Source of the DNA: Psilocybe azurescens
Taxonomy: Eukaryota > Basidiomycota > Agaricomycetes > Agaricales > Agrocybaceae
Assembly (NCBI GenBank): GCA_023853785.1
Contig: JAJIRX010000557.1
Location: 186,001 to 250,000, forward strand
Length of the DNA stretch: 64,000 nt
Reading direction: 5' to 3'
The position numbers were made by a program, and so were the translations under genes. Numbering within the stretch: position 1 is the first letter of the stretch; every line of letters begins with the position of its first letter. The notes beneath the pieces were generated by a model. The model saw only the letters and a program-made list of their open reading frames with translations, was not told the origin of the DNA and ran no database searches. Shown here one piece after another: positions 25,389 to 35,936 of this stretch.

Positions 25389-26192
25389 TTACTGTCCACT
25401 AGAAAAGGAACTCGCAGATATTTGAACCCTAGCATGACGAGACAACTCTCGTCTTTGTTCATCATTTAGCAAAAGGCCTTTTGTTGGGTTTGTTTTCATA
25501 TTTACGGAGCCAAAACGTTGTGGGGGCCAAATGATCATGAGTAACTTTGACTCGATGAGGCCTTTGGAGACCTGTTTGGCAAGGACAATGAGTTGAGTGG
25601 CCGCGGAACAAATAAGTTTATGATATGCACCGGACCAAAGCGATTGCTGTCGTCGCTTAGAAAATGTTCGTCGCCTGGAGGCTAGAATATTAGAAAGAGA
25701 TGCATTTGCCGATCAATCGCATTGATTCTTGACCTTCAATCCACACATGTCCTTGGGGTACAGTGGCTTCGAGGTCTGGGTATGGAGGGAGTGTCTTGAC
25801 AATGTCTCCTTCCATAGCTATTATGCGTTTGATAAGCACATATTTAGGATTCTCGGGGGATCTGTTTCTTGCGGTGGTAAGAAATAAAAGGTTTATACAT
25901 CGCTTCGAAACCAACCGTATAGTAACTATATCGCCCCTTCCGTATTCCTGTGCTTCTCGTACTGCAAATTTGCTGAAGAGAGCAACGTCTCTCCACTGAG
26001 AGGAGTCAGGGTTCAAAGTTGGCTAGTCTGCCGATCCATCAACCTCAAATATGAATAGGTTTAGTTGAAATAAACCTGCATGCTCCTCCCAGTTATTGTT
26101 TTGACATGGAAGAAATGATCAGAGAGAAAGACCATCGCAGGCGTCCAGTATAGATACGACCACAATTTTCGACAGAGCCAGAAGTTATTCAT
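25389..26192 (-). CDS. IMP2: Mitochondrial inner membrane protease subunit 2
   Basis: Imp2 is the S26 signal peptidase that matures intermembrane-space proteins at the inner mitochondrial membrane. Five exons (26192-26076, 26022-25916, 25867-25734, 25674-25631, 25571-25389) give 194 residues in frame. The first exon contributes a hydrophobic helix (SYLYWTPAMVFLSDHFFHV). The catalytic Ser lies in GRSMQPTLNPDSS, with the codons split by an intron after SMQ. The catalytic Lys lies in VLIKRIIAMEGD. Family features VPQGHVWIEGDEHFLSDDSN and FGPVSKGLIESKL follow, ending with WPPQRFG and an extension of about 40 residues. It is convergent with the transporter (108 bp between stops) and divergent from ECO1. 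Confidence 0.92.
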
Positions 26193-26399
26193 GAAGTTTA
26201 GAGGAAAGCAGCTGCAAGCTTCATGAACAGAGGCAGTAAACCAGGCAGTAACCAGAATAAGCCCATGAGAATCAAAACAGTGATTATGTCATAACAGACG
26301 TCGCGTCAGCAATGACAAATAAACGCGTCGCGTCCAAGTCGCGTCATTGCGAACTGCGCCCATGTGCGTCGGATTTGTTCTTTGTCCACCACCTTCATT
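26193..26399. promoter_or_regulatory. Divergent promoter of IMP2 and ECO1 with MCB-like motif
   Basis: This 207 bp gap carries ACGCGT at 26323-26328, directly followed by repeated CGCGTC elements (also GTCGCGTC at 26300-26307 and 26334-26345). This fits cell-cycle (MBF-type) control of ECO1, which acts in S phase. The functional reading is inferred from ascomycete models. Confidence 0.45.
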
Positions 26400-27572
26400 A
26401 TGAGCACCATAAAAGTACAACGCACCTATGGTTCGCGTAGTCGCAAAACGCAAAGAGCGTCTCTGCCGTCGCCCTCATCACCCACCTCTGCACTCTCGTC
26501 TCTTCCATCTACCCCGCCAACAACTCGTCCAAACAAGCGCGGTCTTTCTGAAATGTTGAGTGCAGAAACGGACGATACGACAGCCCCTCTCTTCTCTCCT
26601 TCAAAAAGAAAAAAAAATCACGAAGCCTACAGCATCGTCATCAGGGTTGAAATCCAAGGCTAAATCATTACTCAAGTCATCGATGAAGTCTGGCCAGAGG
26701 ACTTTGACCCAGCTTCACTTCAACATCGACCAACCGATTCTGCGCAGGTGTTCCTTGTGCGATTTATCGTACACCAAGGGTGCCCCTGATGATGAAGCGC
26801 TCCATAGGACACATTGCACGCGCGTTCGGCAGGATATGGAGTGGGGGCGAGAAGAGGAAAAGGACCGGATACGGGGGACGGTGAATGTGGTCGTCGAGGT
26901 TAAAACAGGTATTAAACTGTCTGGGAACAATAAGACGGGCAGAATTATCTGTTTACCAGCTGATATCGGTGGCAAGCTGGGCACCAAGGTACGCCGTGCT
27001 GATAGTCACGTCGGACTGGATCTAATCATGATTCAGCTATCAGCGCTATATAAGATCATCAACACTTCTCTTTCATCCCCCGAGCTCTCTTCTACTATTT
27101 TGCAGTCCTCCAAAGCCTATCTTTTTCTAATCCCACATGAAACACAAACACATCGAGAACATATTGCAGGATGCGTAATAGCAGAACGGATATCATCAGC
27201 AATGGTTGTTATAGCAGCATCCTCTCCCTCAGCCGATATTCCTCCTCCCAACGCGGTACTGGTTGACACTGCGACTGGCCTATTTTGCTCCCCGACCTTC
27301 TCCCAACATCCATGGGCATTCCTCGCCTTTTCGTGCCACCCGCCCACCGTCGTCTTGGTATTGCCAGTGCTCTTCTAGACGCGGCTGCCGCTACCTTTAT
27401 TCATGGCTGCCCTCTCAACCCTGAGAGTGGCCAGATCGCGTTCTCGCAGCCGACGGGGATGGGTCAAAAGGTGATGAAGAGTTGGGGAAAGGGGGTGTCC
27501 GGGTCTATGAAGAGGATTGACACAGTAAAATGCATGGGAACAAAGTTTAGAACGCGTCGTGGTCAAAACTAA
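26400..27572 (+). CDS. ECO1: Cohesin acetyltransferase Eco1
   Basis: Eco1 acetylates the cohesin subunit Smc3 during S phase to establish sister-chromatid cohesion. The start MSTIKVQRTYGSR matches fungal Eco1 leaders. A C2H2 zinc finger follows (CSLCDLSYTKGAPDDEALHR, then THC). After a 48-nt intron (26989-27036) comes KAYLFLIPHETQTHREHIAG, and the acetyl-CoA-binding segment is PPAHRRLGIASALLDAAAAT, ending with FSQPTGMGQKVMKSWGKG. The protein is about 374 residues. The frame breaks twice. One A too many in the A9 run 26609-26617 separates SPSKRKK from ITKPTASSS, and one C too few at 27290-27293 separates GLFCSP from LLPTSMGIPRLF. With these corrected the protein is complete. It is divergent from IMP2. 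Confidence 0.9.
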
Positions 27573-28028
27573 ACGGAGTCGGGATGTACGACCAGAAGGG
27601 AGGGTGCACAAGCAGTAGAGTCTGCAGTGTGGAAGGCGCCGAATGCACAAGTAGCGCCGAACCCTGTATAGATGGCATTGATCATGTAAAGTGAGGAAGG
27701 GTGCAGCAGCACCGCTCCCTGTGAGAAAAACCGATGCCAGGCGGCAGAGACTGAATGACGGGATGACAACAACAATAGGCTGTCATTCGCATGGAAATGA
27801 ATAACAGGATAGGCTAAGGCGGCGTGGGCAGAGTGCGGAATGCACTAATAGCAAAGCCACTAGGACTTGGCCAATGTACAATTATAATATTAGTGTACAT
27901 AGATTACTGCAACTTACAAAAGGTGATACTAGTATCTAGTAGAGTGGTGATGATATGTTTAACTTCGGTGGTAATTATGAGTTAGTACGTGAATGATATC
28001 CGAATGGAATATTACTGTAATAAAGAAT
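27573..28028. other. Intergenic gap between convergent ECO1 and the second RNR small-subunit gene
   Basis: This is 456 bp of AT-rich sequence between two 3' ends. I see no supported gene, RNA or repeat. Confidence 0.45.
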
Positions 28029-29364
28029 CTAAAAGTCTTCTGACAGAGTGCTAAAAGAACTCATCAATTAGTTACGCGACACTCCCATGTTGTTCACGGC
28101 TTACAAGGATTTGTGTGAAGATGCAGAATTGGTCGTCCGAGATACATCGATGCTGGCTTTCTGGTAATCAGAAACCCGCTTCTCAAAGAAATTTGTCTTT
28201 CCTTGAAGTGAAATCATATCCATGAAATCGAAAGGGTTGGCCGCGCCGTAATGTTTTGGATTTCCAAACGACACGAGTAGGCGGTCAGCGACAAACTCGA
28301 TATATTGTCGCATAAGTTTCGCGTTCATACCGATAAGATCCACAGGAAGGGCATCTAGAATTGACGCATCAGCGAGGGTACAACTGAAAAATCATGGCAG
28401 TAAGAATGCGTACTAGTCAGGAAATCTTTCTCGATCTCAACGGCTTCCGTGATGATTCTCAGTATTGTTTTGGGATGCGGTCTACGTTTCAAATACGCAA
28501 AGAGTAGGCAAGCAAAATCGGTATGCAGGCCTTCGTCGCGGCTGATCAGTTCGTTTGAGAATGTTAAGCCAGGCATGAGACCTCGCTTTTTCATCCAAAA
28601 GATAGCGGCGAACGAGCCAGAGAAGAAGATGCCTTCTACTGCCGCAAACGCAACGAGGCGTTCTGCGAATGTCGACTTTTGTCAGATATCCAGTACAATG
28701 CCCAGTCGGCCTTGGACTTAACGCAAGGGATATTTTCAATGGCTTGAAAAAGAAAATTCCGCTCTTCTGGTTCTTTGATGTAAGCATCAATGAGAAGAGA
28801 ATATGTCTCGGAGTGAACATTTTCCATCATAATTTGAAAGCCGTAGAAACATCGAGCCTCAGGGAGTTGAACTTCATTTGAGAAGCGTTCGACAAGATTT
28901 TCGTTAACTATACCGTCTGAGGCGGCAAAAAGGCAAGTACATGCGAAATGAAATGTTTTTCGCCGGAGTTCAGTCGGTCCCAGTCCCATAGGTCGTGCGA
29001 GAGATCGATTTCTTCCGCCGTCCAGAAAGAAGCTTGCGCTTTCTTATAAAATGTCCAAATCTGACAAATATGTAGGCGCGGTTAGGTAGCAAGGTAAATT
29101 TACTCCGACGACTGACCTCTGGATATTGAATCGGAAACAAGACAAATCGGCGCTTGCTTTCTTTCAGCAGCGGTTCTTCATCTAATGCGCGTTACGAAAA
29201 GATTACAAATACCAAGATTGCATTGAGCAATGGTACATACGTTCTGAAACGTCCTCTCCGACAAAACAATTTCGCATTTCGTCAATGTCATGACCAGCAT
29301 GCTGTTGAAATTGGACATTTTGAACGTTGTTGTTCTTGTGGTTGATGGCATGCTCAGAGACCAT
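28029..29364 (-). CDS. Ribonucleotide reductase small subunit, second copy
   Basis: This is a class I RNR small (R2) subunit of about 370 residues. The start is the ATG at 29364 ([15 protein letters not shown]). Exons join as [20 protein letters not shown], then [20 protein letters not shown] and so on. The diiron ligands and radical Tyr are all present: the Asp in SHDLWDWDR, the Glu, His and Tyr in MENVHSETY, the Glu in AVEGIFFSG, and the Glu and His in RDEGLHTDF. The last intron (donor GTAAGC, acceptor TTTTAG) leads to the terminal peptide FTLSEDF, the tail that binds the large subunit. Two frame breaks are explained by one missing base each in minus-strand runs: T5 at 28931-28927 ([10 protein letters not shown]) and A4 at 28680-28677 ([13 protein letters not shown]). 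It lies head to head with the main copy. Confidence 0.85.
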
Positions 29365-29716
29365 GGACTTGAAATATCTTCGTGTCAGACGGTGAGAGTA
29401 TAAGATATAAAGCGGACTATGGTATTTATCCACGGGGTATGTCTCCTGGCTTGGAGAGCTCGAGACACAAATTGCAATCATTCTACCCCACTAATGAGTC
29501 ACGTAGCACGTGATGTGCTATTTATCTAATTAACAAACAAACAAACATAAAGAACGCGACGCTACGCGATTTTCGTTGAACGAGACCAAACACAACCACA
29601 TACTGGCAGGGATAAATAATTTCGAACCAACCGCCCAAGTTTCTCTTTGCGCACCTCCACCCGACCCAATCTTCACTTCCTCACATACTCATATATATAC
29701 TTACACTTGCCCTGCA
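29365..29716. promoter_or_regulatory. Shared divergent promoter of the two RNR small-subunit genes
   Basis: These 352 bp contain two ACGCGA motifs (29554-29559, 29564-29569), an AACAAACAAACAAAC tract just upstream of them, and CACGTG (about 29508-29513). The ACGCG cores resemble MBF-type S-phase elements that control RNR genes in yeasts; this use here is inferred. Confidence 0.45.
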
Positions 29717-31203
29717 ATGACCATCACCGCTCCTCGTCCTGTTTCCCCCGCTCCTACACCAAGCAAAAGGTACCCATTTCTTGTTCGTCGCGTCGTGTCG
29801 TGGCATTAACTCATTAGTTGCCTCAGGCAGCAGCAGCTCTCGCCGCGCTCAAATTTGACTCGCCAGTGAAGAAACAACTCTTCGTCATCGATGACGAGAA
29901 ACGGGCAGAGTCACCCGACTCTCTTACTGATGCCACTGAGGTCGTCACCCCACCAAAAGTTGTCAGGAAGTATGTCGGAGAGGTGGATCTCCCGGAAAGT
30001 ATGTCAGTCTATTCCATTCATCTCTGCATCTTATTTATCAGCTCCGCAGGCGAGGAACCCCTACTCAAAGAGTCGCGTCGTCGTTTCGTTCTATTCCCCA
30101 TTCAATACCACGAGGTGTGTTCACTTTAACGATTTCTCATAACATTGCATCCAACATCTTTCTAGATCTGGCAAATGTACAAGAAGGCAGAGGCCTCTTT
30201 CTGGACTGCCGAGGAGATGGATCTCTCCAAAGATGTTCATGACTGGAATAATCGCCTCAACGACAACGAACGCCACTTTATCTCTCATGTCCTTGCTTTC
30301 TTTGCCGCTTCCGACGGCATTGTCAACGAGAATCTTCTCGAACGCTTCTCTAATGAAGTTCAGGCCGCTGAAGCTCGCTGCTTCTATGGTTTTCAGATTA
30401 TGATGGAAAACATTCACTCAGAAACCTACTCTCTCCTCATTGATACCTATATCAAGGATCCTGCCCGCCGTGAATATCTTTTCGATGCCATTGAAACTGT
30501 TCCTTGTATCAAACGCAAGGCTGAATGGGCCCTCAATTGGATTTCGGATCCTGATGCGTCCTTCGGCGAGCGTCTTGTCGCTTTCGCTGCTGTGGAGGGT
30601 ATCTTCTTTTCTGGTTCATTCGCATCCATCTTCTGGTTAAAGAAGCGAGGACTCATGCCCGGTCTCACTTTCTCCAACGAACTCATCAGCCGTGACGAAG
30701 GCATGCATACCGACTTCGCTTGCCTCCTCTTCAGCCACCTCAAGCGCCGCCCACATCCCGACACTATCCAAAACATTATCACTGAAGCTGTTAAAATCGA
30801 ACAAGAATTCTTGACAGGTGCGCTTCTATGATATGTCCTTCAGTCAGCTCATAACTGACATCATCTCAGACGCTCTTCCTTGTGGCCTCATTGGTATGAA
30901 CGCTGACCTCATGTGTCAATATATCGAATTCGTTGCCGACCGTCTTCTCGTCTCTCTTGGCAACGACAAAGTCTATAAGAAGACAAACCCATTTGACTTC
31001 ATGGAAATGATCTCTCTGCAGGGAAAGACCAACTTCTTTGAGAAGCGCGTGTCAGATTATTCCAAAGCTGGAATCAACCACTCAAGTACACCAGAAGGAA
31101 CAGGTAGCCAACCGTCCAAGGCATTGTCAGTATTTTGTAGCTCTTCTTTCCTTCATCTCAACTCACCTTTCTCCTTTTTAGTGCTCTCGACGAGGACTTC
31201 TGA
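29717..31203 (+). CDS. RNR2: Ribonucleotide reductase small subunit, main copy
   Basis: RNR2 makes deoxynucleotides together with the large subunit and carries the diiron-tyrosyl cofactor. The start is at 29717 ([17 protein letters not shown]), followed by a short intron and [20 protein letters not shown], and the catalytic core after the intron ending 30051. Ligands are intact: the Asp in [25 protein letters not shown] and RDEGMHTDF. The last intron (donor GTCAGT, acceptor TTTTAG) adds FALDEDF and the stop at 31203, the large-subunit-binding tail. The protein is about 410 residues. The first exon joins in frame only if the A4 run at 29765-29768 has one more A. Compared with the second copy it has a longer N-terminal extension. 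Confidence 0.93.
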
Positions 31204-33430
31204 TTATTTCCTTCCATTCTTGTCTCATCCTGTCATCATTTATGTTATTTTATATCTCCATCATCACTCCGCACTGTTTCTGTAGACACTTGTAATTATT
31301 ACCAACTAAGAGCATATGTACAATCGGCTCACACTAGAACGCACAAATTGTAATTATCTCATTTTTTATTTTTTTTTAAGGATTAAGTTGAATGACATCA
31401 ATATTTTGCCGAACAACTGAGCCAGTGTCCACAAAGTTTTCTGTTCAAGTGCTAGTAGTGGAGCCCTGGGGCGAAGGATCTAAGAATGTAGTCATGTACA
31501 TCTATCGCAGAACCACATGGAACTAGAATCATGTTTGGGATACCCAGCAGAAGTCTATAGAAGTGCGTAAAACTATGTACTGACTAAGTCACATATGTAA
31601 TTCCGATGACACCTTTCAATAGGCCGTTAACAAATACGATGTTATGGCTTGCGGTACTCATTATTTGAGGTCTATTGCAGTATTTAAACTCGTACTGACT
31701 GAAATAAAACAAAACAAACACCACTGACTACTCTACGAAGAGCTTGCAAGTACTCGAGTACAACAGTCAGGCATTCAGTGTACAACAGTCTATATAGATC
31801 CTCTCGCTCCTAAAGTACCATTAAATATGGACAGCAAGCATGCCAAATACCATGTTACACCCATCTATTGACGGTTGACAGTCTGGGCGGGCCCAGAAGT
31901 CATCGAATGTTTATCGTTCTTGCATGCATTTTGAATGGAAAGCGTCGAGTTCATCTTTGCTCTAATAGTTCGCTATCAAGCTGGTTCTCCAGCCTTGGGA
32001 AGGAGGTGACAGAATATAAGTACCGGGTTGCGGAGATAGCATGTGCTCGGAAGTGGACTGAGTTGTAAAGATAGGGATTTTAGTAGACCTCCCATCAGGG
32101 GCAGTAAATCGGGAATCGGGTGGATCGAGGTCTTTTGCACCCGCGCCGACTCGGTAAAGCCTCTTCGACTTTTTAATAAGGGGTGAAATCAACATGTTGA
32201 ACAACATGTCTAAAGATATGGACGGAAGATCTACTGCAGTGTCTTCGGACCAACATGAGTTGCAAACGGATCATCCCAACTGTCACTGAGGTTGGCACAG
32301 ACTTTTCGAGACTCAAGATAGTCCACGACAGCAGATGCTTCTAAAGCGGGATTTAGGAGGTAGAACAGGTCGAATGTGCGGTCGAAGTGCGCCTCACATG
32401 GCAGTTCAGAATTCTAAGCGATGGGCCGTATGTTGCGCTGTGTTAAGAACGTCGATCATCAAGTCCATGTCCGTGATAGATATCGCCAGTTATCAGGATC
32501 TCCTTGACTCTCGTGGAGTGATACAAACGTAGATAACTATTCTTAAGAACCTGGCACTGTCATGGGAGACCTTGATGACATGAGGCCGAATGTCCTATGG
32601 GATTGGCACATGAAGCTCGATTTGAATGTTGGATATTGGGTAGAAGGCTTTACAGAAAATGGGGGCCATAGGAGATAGACGTGCGTGGTTAAGAAAACGA
32701 GAAGCCGATTTGGAGATCGTCAAAGCCAAACACGGGACCGTACGACGGACGGACTGGATAAACTGGATACCAAAAAGGCAGGCAGATGCGGACAATCCAT
32801 CCATGTTCTAAATTTGGACTACATCTGCCAGCAATGGCATGTATGTTCCAACAATCCTCTCAAATGATCTCTTTCTCACCTTTTTACTTCCAATGCATAC
32901 GAAACTTTGGCTCATTCCCAGCTCATTCATCTTGGTCCGGTTCGATTCATTTCTCAACTACTCTGACTAATAACCAGCATCCCGAGCAGTTTTTTCGTGC
33001 TTAGTGTCTGGGTTCCTTTTCCAAAAGGCTAGCGTGTTGTACAAGGGAATAGTATCAGCATTGAGAACATGGACTTACAGTAGCCCAGAACCGAGACAAT
33101 TGTGATCTAATCACGACAGCGAAGCTCCTGATAGCTATGTTATTTTGACATACACCCACGAAGGACTCAGTAAACTGGACTCAGGAACAGATCGCCTGAT
33201 GAACTTGGATGAACCACTACTTCTTCGAGCATGCATCTCGGCATGCGCGTAAACAGACCAGTTACCTCAATCCCGCCTTATTTAATTTGGCTCATCGAAT
33301 CTCTCTCTGTTGCCGGCAGCCTTAATTTTCTCTCTCTCCGCTTGCGTACCTATACCCCACTCCTTACCTTCTAGCTGGCTCCATACCTCTATCCCGTCGT
33401 CCTTCGTTGTTATATTTCTCTATCGCCGGA
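31204..33430. other. 2.2 kb gene-poor region
   Basis: No gene can be supported in this, the longest non-coding stretch of the window. On the minus strand, between about 32810 and 32200, several open segments occur; one reads CEAHFDRTFDLFYLLNPALE on to a stop near 32233, and another reads ITDMDLMIDVLNTAQHTAHR upstream of a possible acceptor. They could be a decayed or short-exon gene, but no family is recognised. No terminal repeats or transposase motifs were found. The stretch before 33431 is C/T-rich, as expected of a promoter. Confidence 0.4.
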
Positions 33431-35107
33431 ATGAAGTCGATCTCCTTTCTTCGTAATACTTGGAAAAAGTGGGAGCAGAAAACACTTGATGGGCCGGACA
33501 GCCCTCAAATCAGCAACCCTCAAGAACCACAGAAGCCACCGTACTCTAGGTCGACGACTATTTCTGGTCGTTCGTTGACTGTGACGGTGAAGCACCTTCC
33601 TGTTGAAGTCACTTCTGCGCTGCAAGTTGAAGGGTCATGGCAAACATCCGACAGCTACCAGCCTCCATCTCCCATCTACGATCAATTCACGCGGCGAGAC
33701 GACCATATTCTGAGCCACAAGGATAATAGAAGATCTGACCTTGACGCGTCCTATCGCAGTCGTGAACATCTCACCGAGCAGAGTCCCAGGCCATCCACAT
33801 CCAAAATGGCCAGCTTCCCTCCATGCAAACTTTCTACACATTCTACAAGACCACCCCACGTGTCATTATCCATCAATTCTACACCTTGGCCAGTCGTCCC
33901 CGAAAAACGGGAAGATGGCATCCCGGACCATCATACTTCTACACATACCCGAAATGTGGCTCCTCCTTCGTCGCCGCGTACACCGTCATTACCATCATTC
34001 CAGTTACTACCACCTATTGATCTGAACTACGGACCAGGGGAGTAAACTCGGCGATAAACTATCGAAAGGAAAGGCTTGCAAATGCGACCTATCATCCCGT
34101 TCAGGTCATCATTCTCAGTGTCCCAGGTATACCTTCGCCGATGCTCAGAGAAGTATGGCACACTCGAGATCAACAAACGCTCTGCGAAAATCTCCAAAGA
34201 CCGTGCACGCAGTTCTTGATCTCTCGCATGATGCCAAATCGCGCAGTCTATATCATAGCACCGGCTCAACACCTCATTTACCCTACAGAGAGCGTGCTCA
34301 ATCTTCTACTCGTTCGGAGGATGACTCCTACTCAGCGGGCAGCAGTGAAGCGGAACATTTCCCTCTCTCACTCTTCCCACTTCCGCCCCCTCTAATCGTT
34401 CGTAAAAGGTTCCAGCGCCGTTAGTCTTGCGCAACGTCACTCCAACTTCGGCTTCTGCCCATAGTTCTCGCGATTCAACTCCTGTGGGGACGCCGACGAC
34501 TCCTCGGTTCTCTGCCCTTAATTCCCCTTCTCAGTCAAGCGTTAATTCGCCGTCGAAGAAATTCTATACTGGTCGTCCTTCTACCAACTTCTCCCCGCCT
34601 CCTTTTAGTCCGCCGAATAGTCCATTACCAAAGCCACCAATCTCTCAAGAGGCGGTTCGGAGGTCTCCGGAACAGACTATGCATCCACTGAGGACCGTGC
34701 AGTCGAATGCTAACCTTCGCGGTGCGCTACCATTCCCCGCCACACATAGGCTCACCTCGAGTGAGCCTATATCCGATCAGTCTAGTGTACCGATCAGACG
34801 ACCACCGAAACCGCGGCCTGCGGAGCGTCCAAAAAATATCCAGACGTACATGGTGAGCACTGCAGGTTGCGATACTCGCTTTCCTTTGCTTATCCTGAAT
34901 TGGACACATCAGGAAACCAAGGATCAATCCATAAACACTAATGTCGAAGCCCACGTACAGTGGGGATATGCCTTTAGACACCTTTTATTGAACTATTACA
35001 TTTCTGCCGGCGGTAATTATCTATCTCTGTATATTCAATATGTACTTCCCATCGCCTATTTCGATATGGATGGCGCTATACTCTACACTACACGACGCGA
35101 ACACTAG
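33431..35107 (+). CDS. Unknown Ser/Pro-rich protein
   Basis: I do not recognise a family. The N-terminus, MKSISFLRNTWKKWEQKTLD, is basic and aromatic; the rest is mostly low-complexity Ser/Pro/Arg sequence, with phosphorylation-site-like SP and RS repeats (STPVGTPTTPRFSALNSPSQ). An intron from about 34042 to a CCCAG acceptor joins PGE to YTFADAQRSMAHSRS in frame. A frame break at the A4 run 34404-34407 is repaired by one more A, giving PLIVRKKVPAPLVLRNV. After QTYM a 66-nt intron, itself a multiple of three, is likely. The last residues after that point have no recognisable character, so the true C-terminus is uncertain. Confidence 0.55.
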
Positions 35108-35274
35108 TGTAGAAACTGTTCTTTATCATTATGTAAATGTACTTAAAAGTGTGATATATGTGTACCGTAAATTGCAAGAACTTTGGAACCAATAAATCGT
35201 TGAGCAAGTCATCAAATTCAAGATACTAGAAGTAGCAGAGTTGACATAAGAGGATCGAGGCGCAAGTGAAGTAT

Positions 35275-35779
35275 TCACTTGTTTTTCTTGGTTTCGGGTG
35301 TTTCTTTCTGATCTTTGGGTATCGCAGTCTGTCTATCTTCACGTATAGCAGAGATAATATACGCCACAAGAACTACATTGGCCGAAACTACCGCTGTAAT
35401 GGCAGCAAATGTAGCATTTTCTATTCGGGAACAATGAGCATGACGAGAAGCAATGGTTCATCATTGCGAACTGAACCGCCGCACTCACCATTCCATAGGT
35501 ACTTCAAGGAGAGAAAGTACGAGCTTATAGGAATCACTCCCAATGAGACACTGAAGATAATGAGTTTGAACAAGACGCCACTACTACGCTCATGAGCAAA
35601 CTGGACACCACACGCCCTGAAATGGGAGCGTACCCTGCCGCGGCTTCCGCGTTGATCTTGCTTACAGCAACTTGTTCACTCATGAGGCTTTCGGAATATG
35701 TGGTCTTTTGTGATTCAAATGGCGAGGAAGGAGTATTGTCAGTCACCGACTTGGTAAGAGTTTGAGTTTGAGTTTGCAT
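35275..35779 (-). CDS. VMA21: V-ATPase assembly factor Vma21
   Basis: Vma21 is an ER membrane chaperone for assembly of the V-ATPase Vo sector. Three exons (35779-35634, 35583-35489, 35420-35275) with introns of 50 and 68 nt give 128 residues in frame. Two membrane helices are visible: GVLFKLIIFSVSLGVIPISS and FAAITAVVSANVVLVAYIIS, then REDRQT. The protein ends in KKNK, which fits an ER-retrieval dilysine signal. The N-terminus (MQTQTQTLTKSVTD) is longer than in yeast; an inner Met (MSEQVAVSKINAE) is the alternative start. It is divergent from ALG8 with a 157 bp gap. Confidence 0.9.
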
Positions 35780-35936
35780 TGACGCCTCTGTGTTCGAGCT
35801 TGAGTCGCGTGTGCACGTGAGAGGGATGCATGGCATGTACGACCGACCAAGCGCTTAACTTTGAACTTTCCAACTATCCGTAACACCCACCGAACCTTCG
35901 GGGCAGCGCCAACGCTAAGGTTCCACAGCCACGAAA

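Noticed and set aside
25145..25465. A 106-codon minus-strand frame between the transporter and IMP2
   Set aside because: It overlaps the conserved last exon of the transporter on one side and the last exon of IMP2 on the other.
31740..31800. Repeated GTACAACAGTC-like words, possibly a mobile-element terminus
   Set aside because: Only two short copies occur, with no inverted repeat, target duplication or transposase nearby.
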